Below the pieces are notes generated by a model. That model was given only the letters and a program-made list of their open reading frames with translations, made no database searches and was not told where the DNA came from. Position numbers and translations under genes: made by a program. Of a DNA stretch of 64,000 nt, positions 1 through 9,979 are shown one piece after another. This DNA is from Alphaproteobacteria bacterium (GTDB lineage: Bacteria > Pseudomonadota > Alphaproteobacteria > SMXQ01): positions 23,078 to 87,077 of the forward strand of contig WHSO01000004.1 of NCBI GenBank assembly GCA_009380075.1, read 5' to 3'. Within the stretch, counting starts at the first letter, position 1. The number at the start of each line of letters is the position of its first letter.

Positions 1-219
1 GAATTCGTTGATGTCGGCGCCGGCAATGAAACCGGACGCCTTGGCCGAACCGATGATCAGGCCCTTTGGCGGATTGCGCTCGATCTCGGCGAGGATGGCG
101 TCGAGTTCCAGCAGTACCGGTGCCGACAGGACGTTGACGCTGGCGTCCTTCACGTCGATCGCAAGCTCGTGCACGTCGTCGGCGCGCCGTTGGGATTGCC
201 AATGGATGAGAGTCGTCAT
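1..219 (-). CDS. fadJ: 3-hydroxyacyl-CoA dehydrogenase/enoyl-CoA hydratase alpha subunit, N-terminus (truncated by window edge)
   Basis: Minus-strand translation MTTLIHWQSQRRADDVHELAIDVKDASVNVLSAPVLLELDAILAEIERNPPKGLIIGSAKASGFIAGADINEF is crotonase-like (SGFIAGADI); adjacent to thiolase. Confidence 0.75.
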   Translation of the reverse strand, partial: MTTLIHWQSQRRADDVHELAIDVKDASVNVLSAPVLLELDAILAEIERNPPKGLIIGSAKASGFIAGADINEF

Positions 220-230
220 GCCGTTGCGCC

Positions 231-1532
231 TTACGCCGTTTCCAGCAGCATGGCGCCGCCCTGCCCGCCGCCGATGCAGAGCGACGCGACGCCCCGCTTC
301 ATCCCCCGCTTGCGCAGGGCGTGAATCAAGTGAAGCACGACGCGCGTGCCCGAGACGCCGACCGGATGACCGCAGGCGATGGCGCCGCCGTCGACGTTGA
401 GACGGCTGTGATCGATCATGCCGACGGCATCCTCCACCCCGATCTCGGCGCGGCAGTAATCGGCATCCGCGAGGGCCGCGAGACAGGCGAGCACCTGCGC
501 CGCGAAGGCCTCGTTGATCTCGAACAGGTCGATGTCGCCGAGCTTGACGCCATTGCGTGCCATCAGGGGCGCGATGGCATGGGCGGGCCCGAGACCCATC
601 TGCGCCGGGTCGACCCCCGCCCAGAGACAATCAACCACCCGGGCGATCGGCGTGAGCCGATGGCGCCGGACGGCCTCGTCGGAGGCGACGACGACCCAGC
701 CGCCACCGTCCGTGATCTGGGACGCGTTTCCGGCCGTGACCTTGCCATAGGGCGGCTCGAACGCCGGGCGCAGCTTGGCAAGCTGCTCCATCGTGTTGTC
801 GGGGCGCACGCCGTCGTCGGCCAGATAGACTTTGCCCGCCGTGTCGAAGATCGGCTCGACCTCACCGTCGAAGGTACCATCGCCCTGGGCACGGGCAAGG
901 CGCTTGTGGCTCTCAAGGGCGTAAGCGTCCATGCTTTCGCGGCTGATGCCGAAGCGGTCGGCAAGTATTTCCGCCGTCTGCCCCATGCCGAGCTTGACGA
1001 AGGAGTCGGTCAGCCCCAGCACGATCCCGACGATGGGCGCGAAATGCGCCGGCCGGAGCGCGGCGAGGGTGCGCAACCGCGCTGCCAGGCCCCTGGCGCG
1101 GCCCCAGTCCGCCAGCCATATCGTCATCGCACGCGACACCAGGAGCGGCGCGTTCGACATGCTTTCGGCGCCGCCGGCCAGGATCAGGTCGGCCCGGCCA
1201 TCGGCCACGGCACGGGCGGCGCTGTCGATCGACTGCATGCCGGACCCGCAGTTACGCTGCACCGTCCAGGCCGGCACGCGCTGGCCGCAACCGAGGCGAA
1301 GGGCGGCGTAGCGGGCGGGATTGGATTCCTCTGGCCGCGGCGCGGCGCAGCCGAGGATCACCTCGTCGACGGCATCCGCCTCGAACGGCTGGCGCAGCAG
1401 CAGGGGACGGCCCGCGGCGACCGCGAGGTCGACCGCCGAGAACGGCCCCGGCTTGCCGCGCGCCTTGAGGAACGGCGTGCGGGCGCCGTCGACGATCCAC
1501 ACCGTCCGGCGGGGCTCGTTTCCGGCCTTCAT
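231..1532 (-). CDS. fadI: acetyl-CoA C-acetyltransferase (thiolase, FadI/FadA type)
   Basis: NCGSGMQS active-site motif, GGAESMSN, NVDGGAIACGHPVGVSGTR, CIGGGQGGA. Confidence 0.9.
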   Translation of the reverse strand: MKAGNEPRRTVWIVDGARTPFLKARGKPGPFSAVDLAVAAGRPLLLRQPFEADAVDEVILGCAAPRPEESNPARYAALRLGCGQRVPAWTVQRNCGSGMQSIDSAARAVADGRADLILAGGAESMSNAPLLVSRAMTIWLADWGRARGLAARLRTLAALRPAHFAPIVGIVLGLTDSFVKLGMGQTAEILADRFGISRESMDAYALESHKRLARAQGDGTFDGEVEPIFDTAGKVYLADDGVRPDNTMEQLAKLRPAFEPPYGKVTAGNASQITDGGGWVVVASDEAVRRHRLTPIARVVDCLWAGVDPAQMGLGPAHAIAPLMARNGVKLGDIDLFEINEAFAAQVLACLAALADADYCRAEIGVEDAVGMIDHSRLNVDGGAIACGHPVGVSGTRVVLHLIHALRKRGMKRGVASLCIGGGQGGAMLLETA

Positions 1533-3778
1533 TGCGCGGCCCCGCGCGTCGGCCGGGCAGCCCGGCGCGAGAGCTCCTCGGGCGCGAAACTATCGACCAT
1601 GATGACGGCGCGGGTCAGTTCCCGCGCGCGCCGCAGGCGCTGGGCATCGCCCGAATCGATAACATTCCGGGCCAGCGCCGCGTCGATATCGGAAATTCCG
1701 GCCTCCTTCATCCGCCACTCCGTCCCTTCGGCCACGAGCACGGCCTCCAATGCGGCATCGAGCTGGCCCAGGGGGTCCGATTCGGAGCCGATGAAAATAC
1801 CGTCGGTCAACCGGTCCCGCGCGGCCGAGGGCACCAGCAGGAGCCGCGCGCAGGCCTGGGTCAGCGGGTCCGACGGCATCCGCCGGCGCCGCCCCCACGG
1901 AAATACCAACGGGCTCAGGAGGAAACCGACAAACCGCGAGGGGAAGTTGGCGAGCACCGCATCGAGGCTCTGCTGGATCCCGTAGAGCGCGCGGGTGAGG
2001 CAGTAGTCGACCAACGGCCGGTCGGCCTCGGGCTCGCCGTCGTCGTGAAAACGCTTGAGGACACAACTTCCGAGGTAAAGCTGGCTGAGGACGTCGCCGA
2101 GACGTCCCGACAGCATCTCGCGCCGCTTGAGTTCCCCACCGAGAAGAGCCAGCGCGACATCGGAGACCAGCGTGAAGGCGGCGGACGCCGCGGAGAGCCT
2201 CCGGTACCAGCGCAGGGGCTCGGCATCGGTCGGCGCCGTGGCATAGAACCCGAACGTCAATCCATGGAAGAGCGAACGAAACAGGTTGCCGGTGAGGAAG
2301 CGGAGATGGCCGAAGAAAGCCTGATCGAAGGCAGCGACGGCGTCCGGCCCGTCGCCGCGGGCGGCGGCGGCCATTTCCTTCTGCAGCCAGGGATGGCAAC
2401 GGATCGCGCCTTGGCCGAAGATGATCATGCTGCGGGTCAGGATGTTGGCGCCTTCCACCGTGATCGACACAGGAATCGCGTAATAGGCGTTGGCGAGATA
2501 ATTGGACGGGCCGTTGCAGATGGCCTTGCCGCCGTGGATGTCGAGGGCAAAGTTCATCGTCTCACGCATTGTGGTGGTGGCGTGGTATTTGAGGATGGCC
2601 GACAGGACGGTCGGTTTCTCCCCCGCATCCACCGCCCAAGCGGTCAGGGCACGGGCCGCTTCCAGCATGTAGGCGTTGGCCGCGATGGGAGCGAGCGCCT
2701 CCTCCACCCCCTCGAAGCGGCCGATGGGCAGGCCGAACTGGCGCCGCACCCGCGCATAGGCGCCGGTCGCGCGGGCGGCCAGATTGGCCGCACCGGTGGA
2801 CAGCGCCGGCAGGGAAATCGAACGCCCGACCGAGAGCGATTCCATCAGCATCCGCCACCCCTGCCCGGCGCGCTCCGGCCCGCCGATGATCCAGTCGAGC
2901 GGCATGAACACGTCGGTGCCGCTGTTGGGACCGTTCTGGAATCCCTGGTTGGCGGGATAATGGCGGCGGCCGATGTCGATGCCGGACGTATCCGTCGGCA
3001 CCAGCGCGACGGTGATGCCGAGGTCCTCCGTGTCCCCGAGCAGGTGATCGGGATCGAGGAGGCGGAACGCGAGACCCATGACCGTGGCCACGGGGCCGAG
3101 GGTGATATAGCGCTTTTCCCAGGTGACGCGCATGCCGAGCACGCGTTCACCGTCCCGTTCGCCCCAGCAGACGATGCCCTTGTCCGGAAGCGACGTCGCG
3201 TCGGAGCCGGCCTCCGGCCCGGTCAGCGCGAAGCACGGCACCTCGTCGCCACTGGCGAGGCGCGGCAGGTAATGGTTGCGCTGCGCGTCGGTGCCGTAAT
3301 GCAGCAGCAGCTCCGCCGGGCCGAGGGAGTTCGGCACCATGACCGTCACCGCGGCGGTGATGGAGCGGGTGGCAATCTTCTTCACCACCGCGGAATGGGC
3401 GAGCGCGGAGAATTCGAGGCCGCCGTAGGACTTCGGGATGATCATGCCGAAGAAGCGGTTCTTCTTGATGAAGGACCACACCTCCGGCGGCAGGTTGCGG
3501 TCGTGGAAATTGATGGCCCAATCGTCGAGCATGTAGCAGAGCTCTTCCACCGGGCCGTCGAGGAAGGCCTGCTCCTCGGCCGCCAACGTCGGCCGTGACA
3601 GGTCGAGCAACCGGGACCAGTCGGGCTTGCCGGAGAACAGCTCCGCGTCCCACCACACGGTCCCGGCTTCCAGTGCTTCCCGCTCCGTTTCGGAGACGCG
3701 CGGCAACCGCCGCCGGAGCCAGCGCAGGACCGGCCGGCTTACGGCGGATTGACGGATCGATCGGAGGGAATATGTCAT
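1529..3778 (-). CDS. fadE: acyl-CoA dehydrogenase (FadE-like, long form with C-terminal extension)
   Basis: CFALTGPEAGSDATS, YANAYYAIPVSITVEGANILTRSMIIFGQGA; start chosen at MTYSLRS, overlaps thiolase by 4 nt. Confidence 0.85.
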   Translation of the reverse strand: MTYSLRSIRQSAVSRPVLRWLRRRLPRVSETEREALEAGTVWWDAELFSGKPDWSRLLDLSRPTLAAEEQAFLDGPVEELCYMLDDWAINFHDRNLPPEVWSFIKKNRFFGMIIPKSYGGLEFSALAHSAVVKKIATRSITAAVTVMVPNSLGPAELLLHYGTDAQRNHYLPRLASGDEVPCFALTGPEAGSDATSLPDKGIVCWGERDGERVLGMRVTWEKRYITLGPVATVMGLAFRLLDPDHLLGDTEDLGITVALVPTDTSGIDIGRRHYPANQGFQNGPNSGTDVFMPLDWIIGGPERAGQGWRMLMESLSVGRSISLPALSTGAANLAARATGAYARVRRQFGLPIGRFEGVEEALAPIAANAYMLEAARALTAWAVDAGEKPTVLSAILKYHATTTMRETMNFALDIHGGKAICNGPSNYLANAYYAIPVSITVEGANILTRSMIIFGQGAIRCHPWLQKEMAAAARGDGPDAVAAFDQAFFGHLRFLTGNLFRSLFHGLTFGFYATAPTDAEPLRWYRRLSAASAAFTLVSDVALALLGGELKRREMLSGRLGDVLSQLYLGSCVLKRFHDDGEPEADRPLVDYCLTRALYGIQQSLDAVLANFPSRFVGFLLSPLVFPWGRRRRMPSDPLTQACARLLLVPSAARDRLTDGIFIGSESDPLGQLDAALEAVLVAEGTEWRMKEAGISDIDAALARNVIDSGDAQRLRRARELTRAVIMVDSFAPEELSRRAARPTRGAAQ

Positions 3779-4077
3779 TGCGTGCCCTGTCGGCTTGTGG
3801 TGCCGGTTCACCGGCACCGGGTAAGACGTAGTGTCAAACGACCCCGGATTCCAGCCGATAATGATGTAAATCACGTAAAAGAAAGCGTTTTTTACCACTC
3901 CCCTTCCCCAGGACCAGCCCTGCATTGGTCCATCCCATGGCCAGGGGTGCGGAAGTCTTGCGATCGGCCGCCCGCCGGATGCGCTGGAAAAGCCCATTTT
4001 GCCGGACTAGCATTCCCGCCGACGGCGTTGCATCGGGTAAATGACGTCGCCGCGTGATACAGACACGGAGGCAACTC

Positions 4078-5109
4078 ATGAACCGTTCCGGAAGACGCTT
4101 GGTCGTTCTTTCTGTTGCGACGATCTGCGGCATGTCCGCGACTCCCAAGACGGCATTGGCGGACGACGTTGCGACATTCTATCGCAGCAAGAGCATATCG
4201 GTCATCATTCCTTCGGCGCCGGGGGGCGGATACGACCGGTACGGGCGCCTCGTCCAGCGCCACATGGGACGGTTCATTCCCGGCAGTCCGACCCTGATCG
4301 CGCGCAATGTTCCCGGAGCCGGCGGTGTCGTCCAGGCGAATCAGCTCTACACCACGGCGCCCAGGGACGGAACCGCCTTCGGAATCATCCAGCACTCCAT
4401 CCCCTTCCGGCCGATCCTCGATCCGCGTGAGGTGCGCTACAAGGTCGACGGTTTTCGCTGGCTCGGCAGTGTCTCGCCGATCACCACCCTGGCCATCGTC
4501 AACAAGAACGCGCCGATTCGTTCCGTCGAGGATCTCTTCCAGAAGGAACTGATCATCGGTGCGTCCGGCGGCACCACGCTATACCTGCCGTCGACCGTCA
4601 ACAGCGTGCTCGGCACGAAGTTCAGGATCATCAAAGGCTACAAGAATACCGGCGACATTCTCCTGGCGATGGCCCGCAACGAGGTAGCCGGCCTGGTCGG
4701 CGTCGGGCTGAGCAGTCTCCTCGGCTCGAAGTCGGCAAAGAACACCGATTACCGCATCCTGTTCCAGATGGCCTATAGCAAACACCCGGACATCAAGGAG
4801 GTGCCGCTGGTCCAGGACTTCGCACGCACGCCCGAGGATAAGGCGGTGATGGAAACCATCTTCGCCAGCTTCTCGATCGGCCGTTCTTTCGTCACGCCGG
4901 TCATTCCCGACGATCGACTTGCCGCGCTTCGGGTCGCGTTCAAAAAGACCGTCGAGGACGCGAAGTTCCGCGGTGATGCCAAGAAATCAAAGGCGGAGGT
5001 GAGCTACGTCTCCCCGGACGACATCGGCCGGATCATCGCCAGCGTCTATGCGCAGCCCAAGCCGATCATCGATCGCGCAGCCAAGGCATTCGTCGGCACC
5101 GGAAACTAG
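4078..5109 (+). CDS. TctC/Bug-type tripartite tricarboxylate transporter substrate-binding protein
   Basis: Signal peptide, then IIPSAPGGGYDRYGRL...GSPTLIARNVPGAGG. Confidence 0.8.
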   Translation: MNRSGRRLVVLSVATICGMSATPKTALADDVATFYRSKSISVIIPSAPGGGYDRYGRLVQRHMGRFIPGSPTLIARNVPGAGGVVQANQLYTTAPRDGTAFGIIQHSIPFRPILDPREVRYKVDGFRWLGSVSPITTLAIVNKNAPIRSVEDLFQKELIIGASGGTTLYLPSTVNSVLGTKFRIIKGYKNTGDILLAMARNEVAGLVGVGLSSLLGSKSAKNTDYRILFQMAYSKHPDIKEVPLVQDFARTPEDKAVMETIFASFSIGRSFVTPVIPDDRLAALRVAFKKTVEDAKFRGDAKKSKAEVSYVSPDDIGRIIASVYAQPKPIIDRAAKAFVGTGN

Positions 5110-5147
5110 GCAGCAAACGGGAAATCCGCCATTTGCGCGGGCCGCAT

Positions 5148-6590
5148 TCAGGACGTTTCGCGGACGATCACGTTGCTGAACTGCCACGGGTCGGATACGT
5201 CGACCGGGTCCGGGAAAAGGTTCCCTTCGCGGCCGGCAAGCGGAGTCCAGTCGGTATAGACGCCCACCACCGGGCCGAGGTAGGGCATCTGCACCTCGAG
5301 ACAACGGGCGAAATCCACTTCGTCCGCTTCTACGATTCCGGCATCGGGGTTCTCGAGCGCCCAGACCATGCCGGCCAGCACCGCCGAGGTCACCTGCAGC
5401 CCGGTGGCGTTCTGGTAGGGCGCGATACGCCGGGTTTCCTCGATCGACAACTGCGAGCCGTACCAGTAGGCGTTCTTCGAGTGGCCGTAGAGCAGCACGC
5501 CGAGTTCGTCGATCCCGTCGAGAATCTGGTTCTCGTCGAGGATGATCCAGTCGTCCTGCGGCTTCCACTGGCGGCCCACCAGCTCGTGCAGCGACAGCAC
5601 CGCATCGTCGCAGGGGTGGTAGGCGTAGTGGCAGGTCGGCCGATAGGTCACCTTGCCGGCTTCGCGCAGGGTGAAGAAATCCGCGATCGAGATCGATTCG
5701 TTGTGGGTGACGAGGAATCCCACCTGGGCATCCGCCGTCGGGGTCCATGACCGCACGCGGGTACCGGCCCCCGGCCGGAGAAGATAGATCGCCGCGCCGC
5801 AGCCGGTATCGTGGGTACGCCCTTCCGGGGGCAGTTCCGCCTCATGGGTGCCCCAGCCGAGTTCTGAGGGCTGCAGGCCTTCCGACAGGAAGCCCTCGAC
5901 CGACCAGGTGTTGACGAAGATGCCACGCGGCTTCGGCGACTTGGCGCGCTGGGTGTCACGCTCGGCGATATGGATTCCCTTGACGCCGAGATCGCGCATG
6001 AGCCCGGCCCATTCGTCACGCGTCGCCGGCACCGCGGTCTTGAAGCCGGTATCGGCGGCAAGGTTGAGCACCGCCTGTTTGACGAACCACGAGACCATGC
6101 CCGGGTTGGCCCCGCAGCAGCTCACCGCCGTCGGACCTCCCGGCTTCCGGCGGCGCAGGTCGAGGAGCGTTTCGCGCAGCGCGTAGTTGGAGCGCGCTTC
6201 CGTCGGGAGGTTCTTGTCCATGTAGTAGCCCAGCCAGGGCTCGACCACGGTATCGATGTAGAAGGCGTCGAGCTCCTTGCACAGGTCGATCATCGCCACC
6301 GAGGAGACGTCGACGGACAGGTTGACCATGAAGGCGCGACCCGACCCCGCCGTCAACAGTGGCGCCAGGAGCTGGCGATAGTTCTCCTTGGTGACCGCCT
6401 CGTTGACGAAGGCGATGCCCTCCCGGTCGAGCATTTCGCGATGGCTGTCGTCAGGGTCGATGACGGTGATCTTGCCGCGGTCGCAGGCGATGTGGCGCAG
6501 GATCAGCGGCAAGGTGCCGCGCCCGATGGAGCCGTAGCCGACCATCACGATCGGGCCATCGAAACGGGCATGCACGGGCCAGTCGGTCAT
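5148..6590 (-). CDS. hss: homospermidine synthase
   Basis: IVMVGYGSIGRGTLPLILRHI...VIDPDDSHREML, CCGANPGMVSWFVKQA; neighbour of ornithine decarboxylase. Confidence 0.9.
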   Translation of the reverse strand: MTDWPVHARFDGPIVMVGYGSIGRGTLPLILRHIACDRGKITVIDPDDSHREMLDREGIAFVNEAVTKENYRQLLAPLLTAGSGRAFMVNLSVDVSSVAMIDLCKELDAFYIDTVVEPWLGYYMDKNLPTEARSNYALRETLLDLRRRKPGGPTAVSCCGANPGMVSWFVKQAVLNLAADTGFKTAVPATRDEWAGLMRDLGVKGIHIAERDTQRAKSPKPRGIFVNTWSVEGFLSEGLQPSELGWGTHEAELPPEGRTHDTGCGAAIYLLRPGAGTRVRSWTPTADAQVGFLVTHNESISIADFFTLREAGKVTYRPTCHYAYHPCDDAVLSLHELVGRQWKPQDDWIILDENQILDGIDELGVLLYGHSKNAYWYGSQLSIEETRRIAPYQNATGLQVTSAVLAGMVWALENPDAGIVEADEVDFARCLEVQMPYLGPVVGVYTDWTPLAGREGNLFPDPVDVSDPWQFSNVIVRETS

Positions 6591-6718
6591 GGGACGATCT
6601 TCCTCCAAGGACTTGGGTTTCGGGGAGGGGAACGGAGCCGCGCTCAGGCGGCGAGGGCAGCAGGCAGGATCGTCGGCCGCGGCAGGCGGCGCAACAGCGG
6701 GCGCGGCGTGATCATGCC

Positions 6719-7186
6719 CTAGGCGCCCGCGAGCGCACCAGCCACCAGCTCGAGCCCGAGGAAACGGGCGCGGTCCACCGGCCCCGGCAGGTCGAGGCCG
6801 AGGGTGAAGCGCGCATCGAAGCCGAAGCGCGCGTAATACGGCGCATCACCGACCAGAAGGATGGCCTGGTGCCCACGCCGGGTCGCCGCCTCGATCGCCA
6901 TGGTCACCAGGCTGTGGCCGATGCCGCGGCTCCGCCGGTCGCCGGCGACGCCGAGAGGACCGAGCAGCAACGCGGCCCCGGCCGAGCCCGTCGTGATGGG
7001 CCACAGCCGCAGCGTGCCGATGAGCGTGCGGTTCTCGATCGCGGCGAAGGCCAGGCCCGGCGCCGGACGGGAATCCCGGCGCAGGAGCTCGCAGGTCTTG
7101 GCGAAGCGCTCCGGCCCGAAGCAGGCGTCGAGCAACGCCTCGCGCGCGGGCTGGTGGGCCGGGGCTTCCCGTCTCAGGCGGATCAT
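6719..7186 (-). CDS. GNAT family N-acetyltransferase
   Basis: LLLGPLGVAGDRRSRGIGHSLVTMAIEAATRRGHQAILLVGDAPYYARFGF. Confidence 0.85.
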   Translation of the reverse strand: MIRLRREAPAHQPAREALLDACFGPERFAKTCELLRRDSRPAPGLAFAAIENRTLIGTLRLWPITTGSAGAALLLGPLGVAGDRRSRGIGHSLVTMAIEAATRRGHQAILLVGDAPYYARFGFDARFTLGLDLPGPVDRARFLGLELVAGALAGA

Positions 7187-7196
7187 CGTCCCGGCC

Positions 7197-8330
7197 TCAG
7201 ATCACGTAGGCCTGCAACGGCGGGAAGCCGTTGAAGGCGACCGAAGAGTAGGTCGTGGTATAGGCGCCGGTCGCCTCGATCAGCAGTTCGTCGCCGATCT
7301 CGAGCGATATGGGCAGCGGATACGTGACCTTTTCATAAAGCACGTCCATGGAATCGCAGGTCGGCCCGGCAATGACGCAGGGCGCGACGGCACCACCGTC
7401 CCGCGGTGTGCGGATCGGGTAGCGGATCGCCTCGTCCATCGTCTCGGCGAGGCCACCGAACTTGCCGATGTCGAGATAGACCCAGCGCACCGGATCGCGC
7501 TCGGACTTGCGCGAGATCAGGACGACCTCGGTCTTGATGACGCCGGCATCGCCGACCATGGCGCGGCCCGGCTCGATGATCGTTTCGGGAATGCGGTTGC
7601 CGAAGTGACGGCGCAGCGCCCCGAAGATGGCCTGGGCGTATTCGTCGACCGACGGCACGTCCTTCAGGTAACGCGTCGGGAAGCCGCCGCCGAGGTTGAC
7701 CATGGACAGCCGGATCTTCTTGCGCGCGAGCGCCTTGAAGGTGCGCGAGGCGTCCGCCAGCGCGCGGTCCCAGGCGCTGGTGTCGGGCTGCTGGGAGCCG
7801 ACGTGGAAGGACAGGCCGAAGGCCTCGAGGCCGAGCGCCTGCGCCCGTTCCATCACCCCCACAGCCATGTCGCGGCTGCAGCCGAACTTGCGGCTGAGCG
7901 GCCATTCGGCGCCAGCGCCGTCGGTGAGCACGCGGCAGAACACGCGCGAGCCGGGCGCCGCACGGGCAATCTTCTCGACCTCGGCGACCGAATCGACGGC
8001 GAAAAGGCGTACGCCGAACTCGAAAGCACGGGCGATATCGCGCTCTTTCTTGATGGTATTGCCGTAGGAAATGCGGTCCGGCGTGGCACCGGCGTCGAGA
8101 GCCATCTGAATCTCGGCGACTGAAGCCGTGTCGAAGCTGGAACCGAGCTCCACCAGCAGGCGCAGGATCTCCGGCGCGGGGTTGGCCTTCACCGCATAAA
8201 AGATGTTGGTTTCGGGCAGGGTCCGCGTGAACGTTTCATAGTTACGGCGGACCACATCGAGGTCGACCACGAGGCAGGGCCCTTCGGGCCGTGCCTTGGC
8301 GAGAAAGTCGAGGATACGCTGGGTAGCCAT
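7197..8330 (-). CDS. ornithine decarboxylase (fold type III PLP; Orn/DAP/Arg decarboxylase 2 family)
   Basis: FYAVKANPAPEIL PLP-lysine motif, GPTCDSMDVLYEKV; start at MATQRILDF. Confidence 0.88.
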   Translation of the reverse strand: MATQRILDFLAKARPEGPCLVVDLDVVRRNYETFTRTLPETNIFYAVKANPAPEILRLLVELGSSFDTASVAEIQMALDAGATPDRISYGNTIKKERDIARAFEFGVRLFAVDSVAEVEKIARAAPGSRVFCRVLTDGAGAEWPLSRKFGCSRDMAVGVMERAQALGLEAFGLSFHVGSQQPDTSAWDRALADASRTFKALARKKIRLSMVNLGGGFPTRYLKDVPSVDEYAQAIFGALRRHFGNRIPETIIEPGRAMVGDAGVIKTEVVLISRKSERDPVRWVYLDIGKFGGLAETMDEAIRYPIRTPRDGGAVAPCVIAGPTCDSMDVLYEKVTYPLPISLEIGDELLIEATGAYTTTYSSVAFNGFPPLQAYVI

Positions 8331-8523
8331 CGAGTCGTCTCCAATCCAGACTGTTGCCACATCCGGACTTCCTGGCGCAGGGGACGAGGTGGAAACGTCG
8401 ATCCTGCGGGTCGGAAACCCGGATGGGGACAAGCCCCGCCACGCGGAACTTTCCCCGGTTAGTCTGCCTTCGGATTGGATCGGGTAGACCCGGTCCGCAC
8501 GTGGGGCAAGGAAGGTGTGCCTC

Positions 8524-8640
8524 TTCAGTGTCACCGGTCTTTGGACAACCGGACTGAGACCAAAAAAGCCCGCACCGTCGTTGCTTTAAGGTGCTTCCGG
8601 CCTTCGGAAAGGACGGTGTGCCAGCACCCACGGGCACGTG
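8524..8640 (-). ncRNA. candidate structured leader/attenuator upstream of ornithine decarboxylase (position of the Rfam 'speF' leader)
   Basis: Mutually exclusive stems by eye: GGTGCT(8590-8595)/AGCACC(8623-8628) enclosing TTCCG..CGGAA, versus CACCGTC(8573-8579)/GACGGTG(8612-8618) followed on the minus strand by a U6 run (8562-8567); further hairpin at 8532-8555. Confidence 0.5.
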
Positions 8641-8840
8641 CGACTTAGGGCACCGCTCACGTACGACTTCTTGGAATCGGAATCAAGAGAAAAGTTTGGG
8701 GAGAACTCATTTTTTGTGTGGAGGGCCAGAGGTTTAACAGGGCCTTAACGGGGGCGTGGCCGCCGCCGCCGGGCATTCCGGGCGAGTAGAGCTTATGCGC
8801 CTCGCGGCACCACGGGCCGGAATCAGCAGTTTTCCGGGCG

Positions 8841-8925
8841 TGGTGGGCGCGGCAGGGATCGAACCTGCATGGCCGAAGCCAAGGGATTTTAAGTCCCTCG
8901 TGTCTACCCATTCCACCACGCGCCC
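8841..8925 (-). tRNA. tRNA-Leu (anticodon TAA)
   Basis: Acceptor stem GGGCGCG/CGCGCCC, anticodon loop in GGGACTTAAAATCCC, GGTTCGATCC T-arm, encoded CCA. Confidence 0.95.
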
Positions 8926-9000
8926 GGAACCCGGCGGCAGGAACCTTACCCGCTGTGCTCCGGCTGGGAAGAGGAAAATGTCCGGCCGCCCTCCGCCCGT

Positions 9001-9966
9001 TCAACGCCAGTAGCCGAAAGTGAGGCCGTGGCCAGTGCCAGCGAGAGAGCGATAGGCGGGCACGTAATCAACCAGCGTCATCCTCGCCGGGGCCATGGCG
9101 CCGGCGACAGCGATCCAGTTGAGTATCTCCGGCGTACCTGGCCCGCGGTTGAGGCGGGCGCGGTCGAGCCCGTACAGAGCCTCCGGCGTGCCGGCAGCGA
9201 GGGCGTCGACGACCTGGCGGTCGAGCTCCTCGTCCAAGACCTGGTGGCTGAGCCCGCCCGAGGCGACAAGGCCGACCCGGGCATCGCCCGGGAAGGCCCG
9301 GATCAGACGGCCGAGTTCGATGCCGACCGCGTGGCAGCGCCGCGGCGTCGCCTGGTTGGGCAGGTCGCGGCTCAGCAGGAAAGGCACCGACGGGATACGG
9401 CGCCCGCCGAACAGCCACTCGTAGGGAAAGGTAAAGGCGTCGTCGAGGGCGGCACCATCGTGCAGCCGATCGAGGCAGGCGACGTCGAAGTCGTCGGCGA
9501 TCAAGTTCTCGATCAGGTAGTTGGCGAGCGCAGCGTGGCCCGGCGCGTCGGCAAGGTTGCGTTCCCTGGCCCGCTTTTCGTCGGATACGAATCGGGCGTC
9601 CGGGTCGAACGGCTGGTCGTCCCGCTTCACCACCGGAAAGGACTCGGCACGGAACACGCCGAACACCGGGTGATGGTCGGCCGGGCGGACGCGGTGGATG
9701 TTGCTGATCACGACCACGACGTCGAGGCGCGCCTCGTTCACGATGTCCGTCAGGACCTTGAGGGCGGCATGGGCGGCGGCGTGCCGGACGCGCTGGACCT
9801 CGGGGACGATCTCGCGGTCGAGGCCCGGCTTGGCCTGCTTGAGCAGCTCCTGGAAATTGAACCGCGGGTCCCGCGTGTCGCCTTCGCCCAGCCTTGGCCA
9901 CTGGTCCGGGCTGATCTGGATGCTGGGGCCGTGGGAACTGCCCACCGCCAGAACGAGTTGCGCCAT
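9001..9966 (-). CDS. class III extradiol ring-cleavage dioxygenase (LigB family)
   Basis: MAQLVLAVGSSHGPSI...DVVVVISNIHRV, HAVGIELGRLIRAFPGDARVGLVASGGLSHQVLDEELDR. Confidence 0.75.
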   Translation of the reverse strand: MAQLVLAVGSSHGPSIQISPDQWPRLGEGDTRDPRFNFQELLKQAKPGLDREIVPEVQRVRHAAAHAALKVLTDIVNEARLDVVVVISNIHRVRPADHHPVFGVFRAESFPVVKRDDQPFDPDARFVSDEKRARERNLADAPGHAALANYLIENLIADDFDVACLDRLHDGAALDDAFTFPYEWLFGGRRIPSVPFLLSRDLPNQATPRRCHAVGIELGRLIRAFPGDARVGLVASGGLSHQVLDEELDRQVVDALAAGTPEALYGLDRARLNRGPGTPEILNWIAVAGAMAPARMTLVDYVPAYRSLAGTGHGLTFGYWR

Positions 9967-9979
9967 GTCCTGCCCCTCC

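Noticed and set aside
321-3598. Long plus-strand ORFs (321..1985, 1532..3598)
   Set aside because: Antisense shadows of thiolase and acyl-CoA dehydrogenase; Arg/Gly/His-rich low-information translations typical of high GC.
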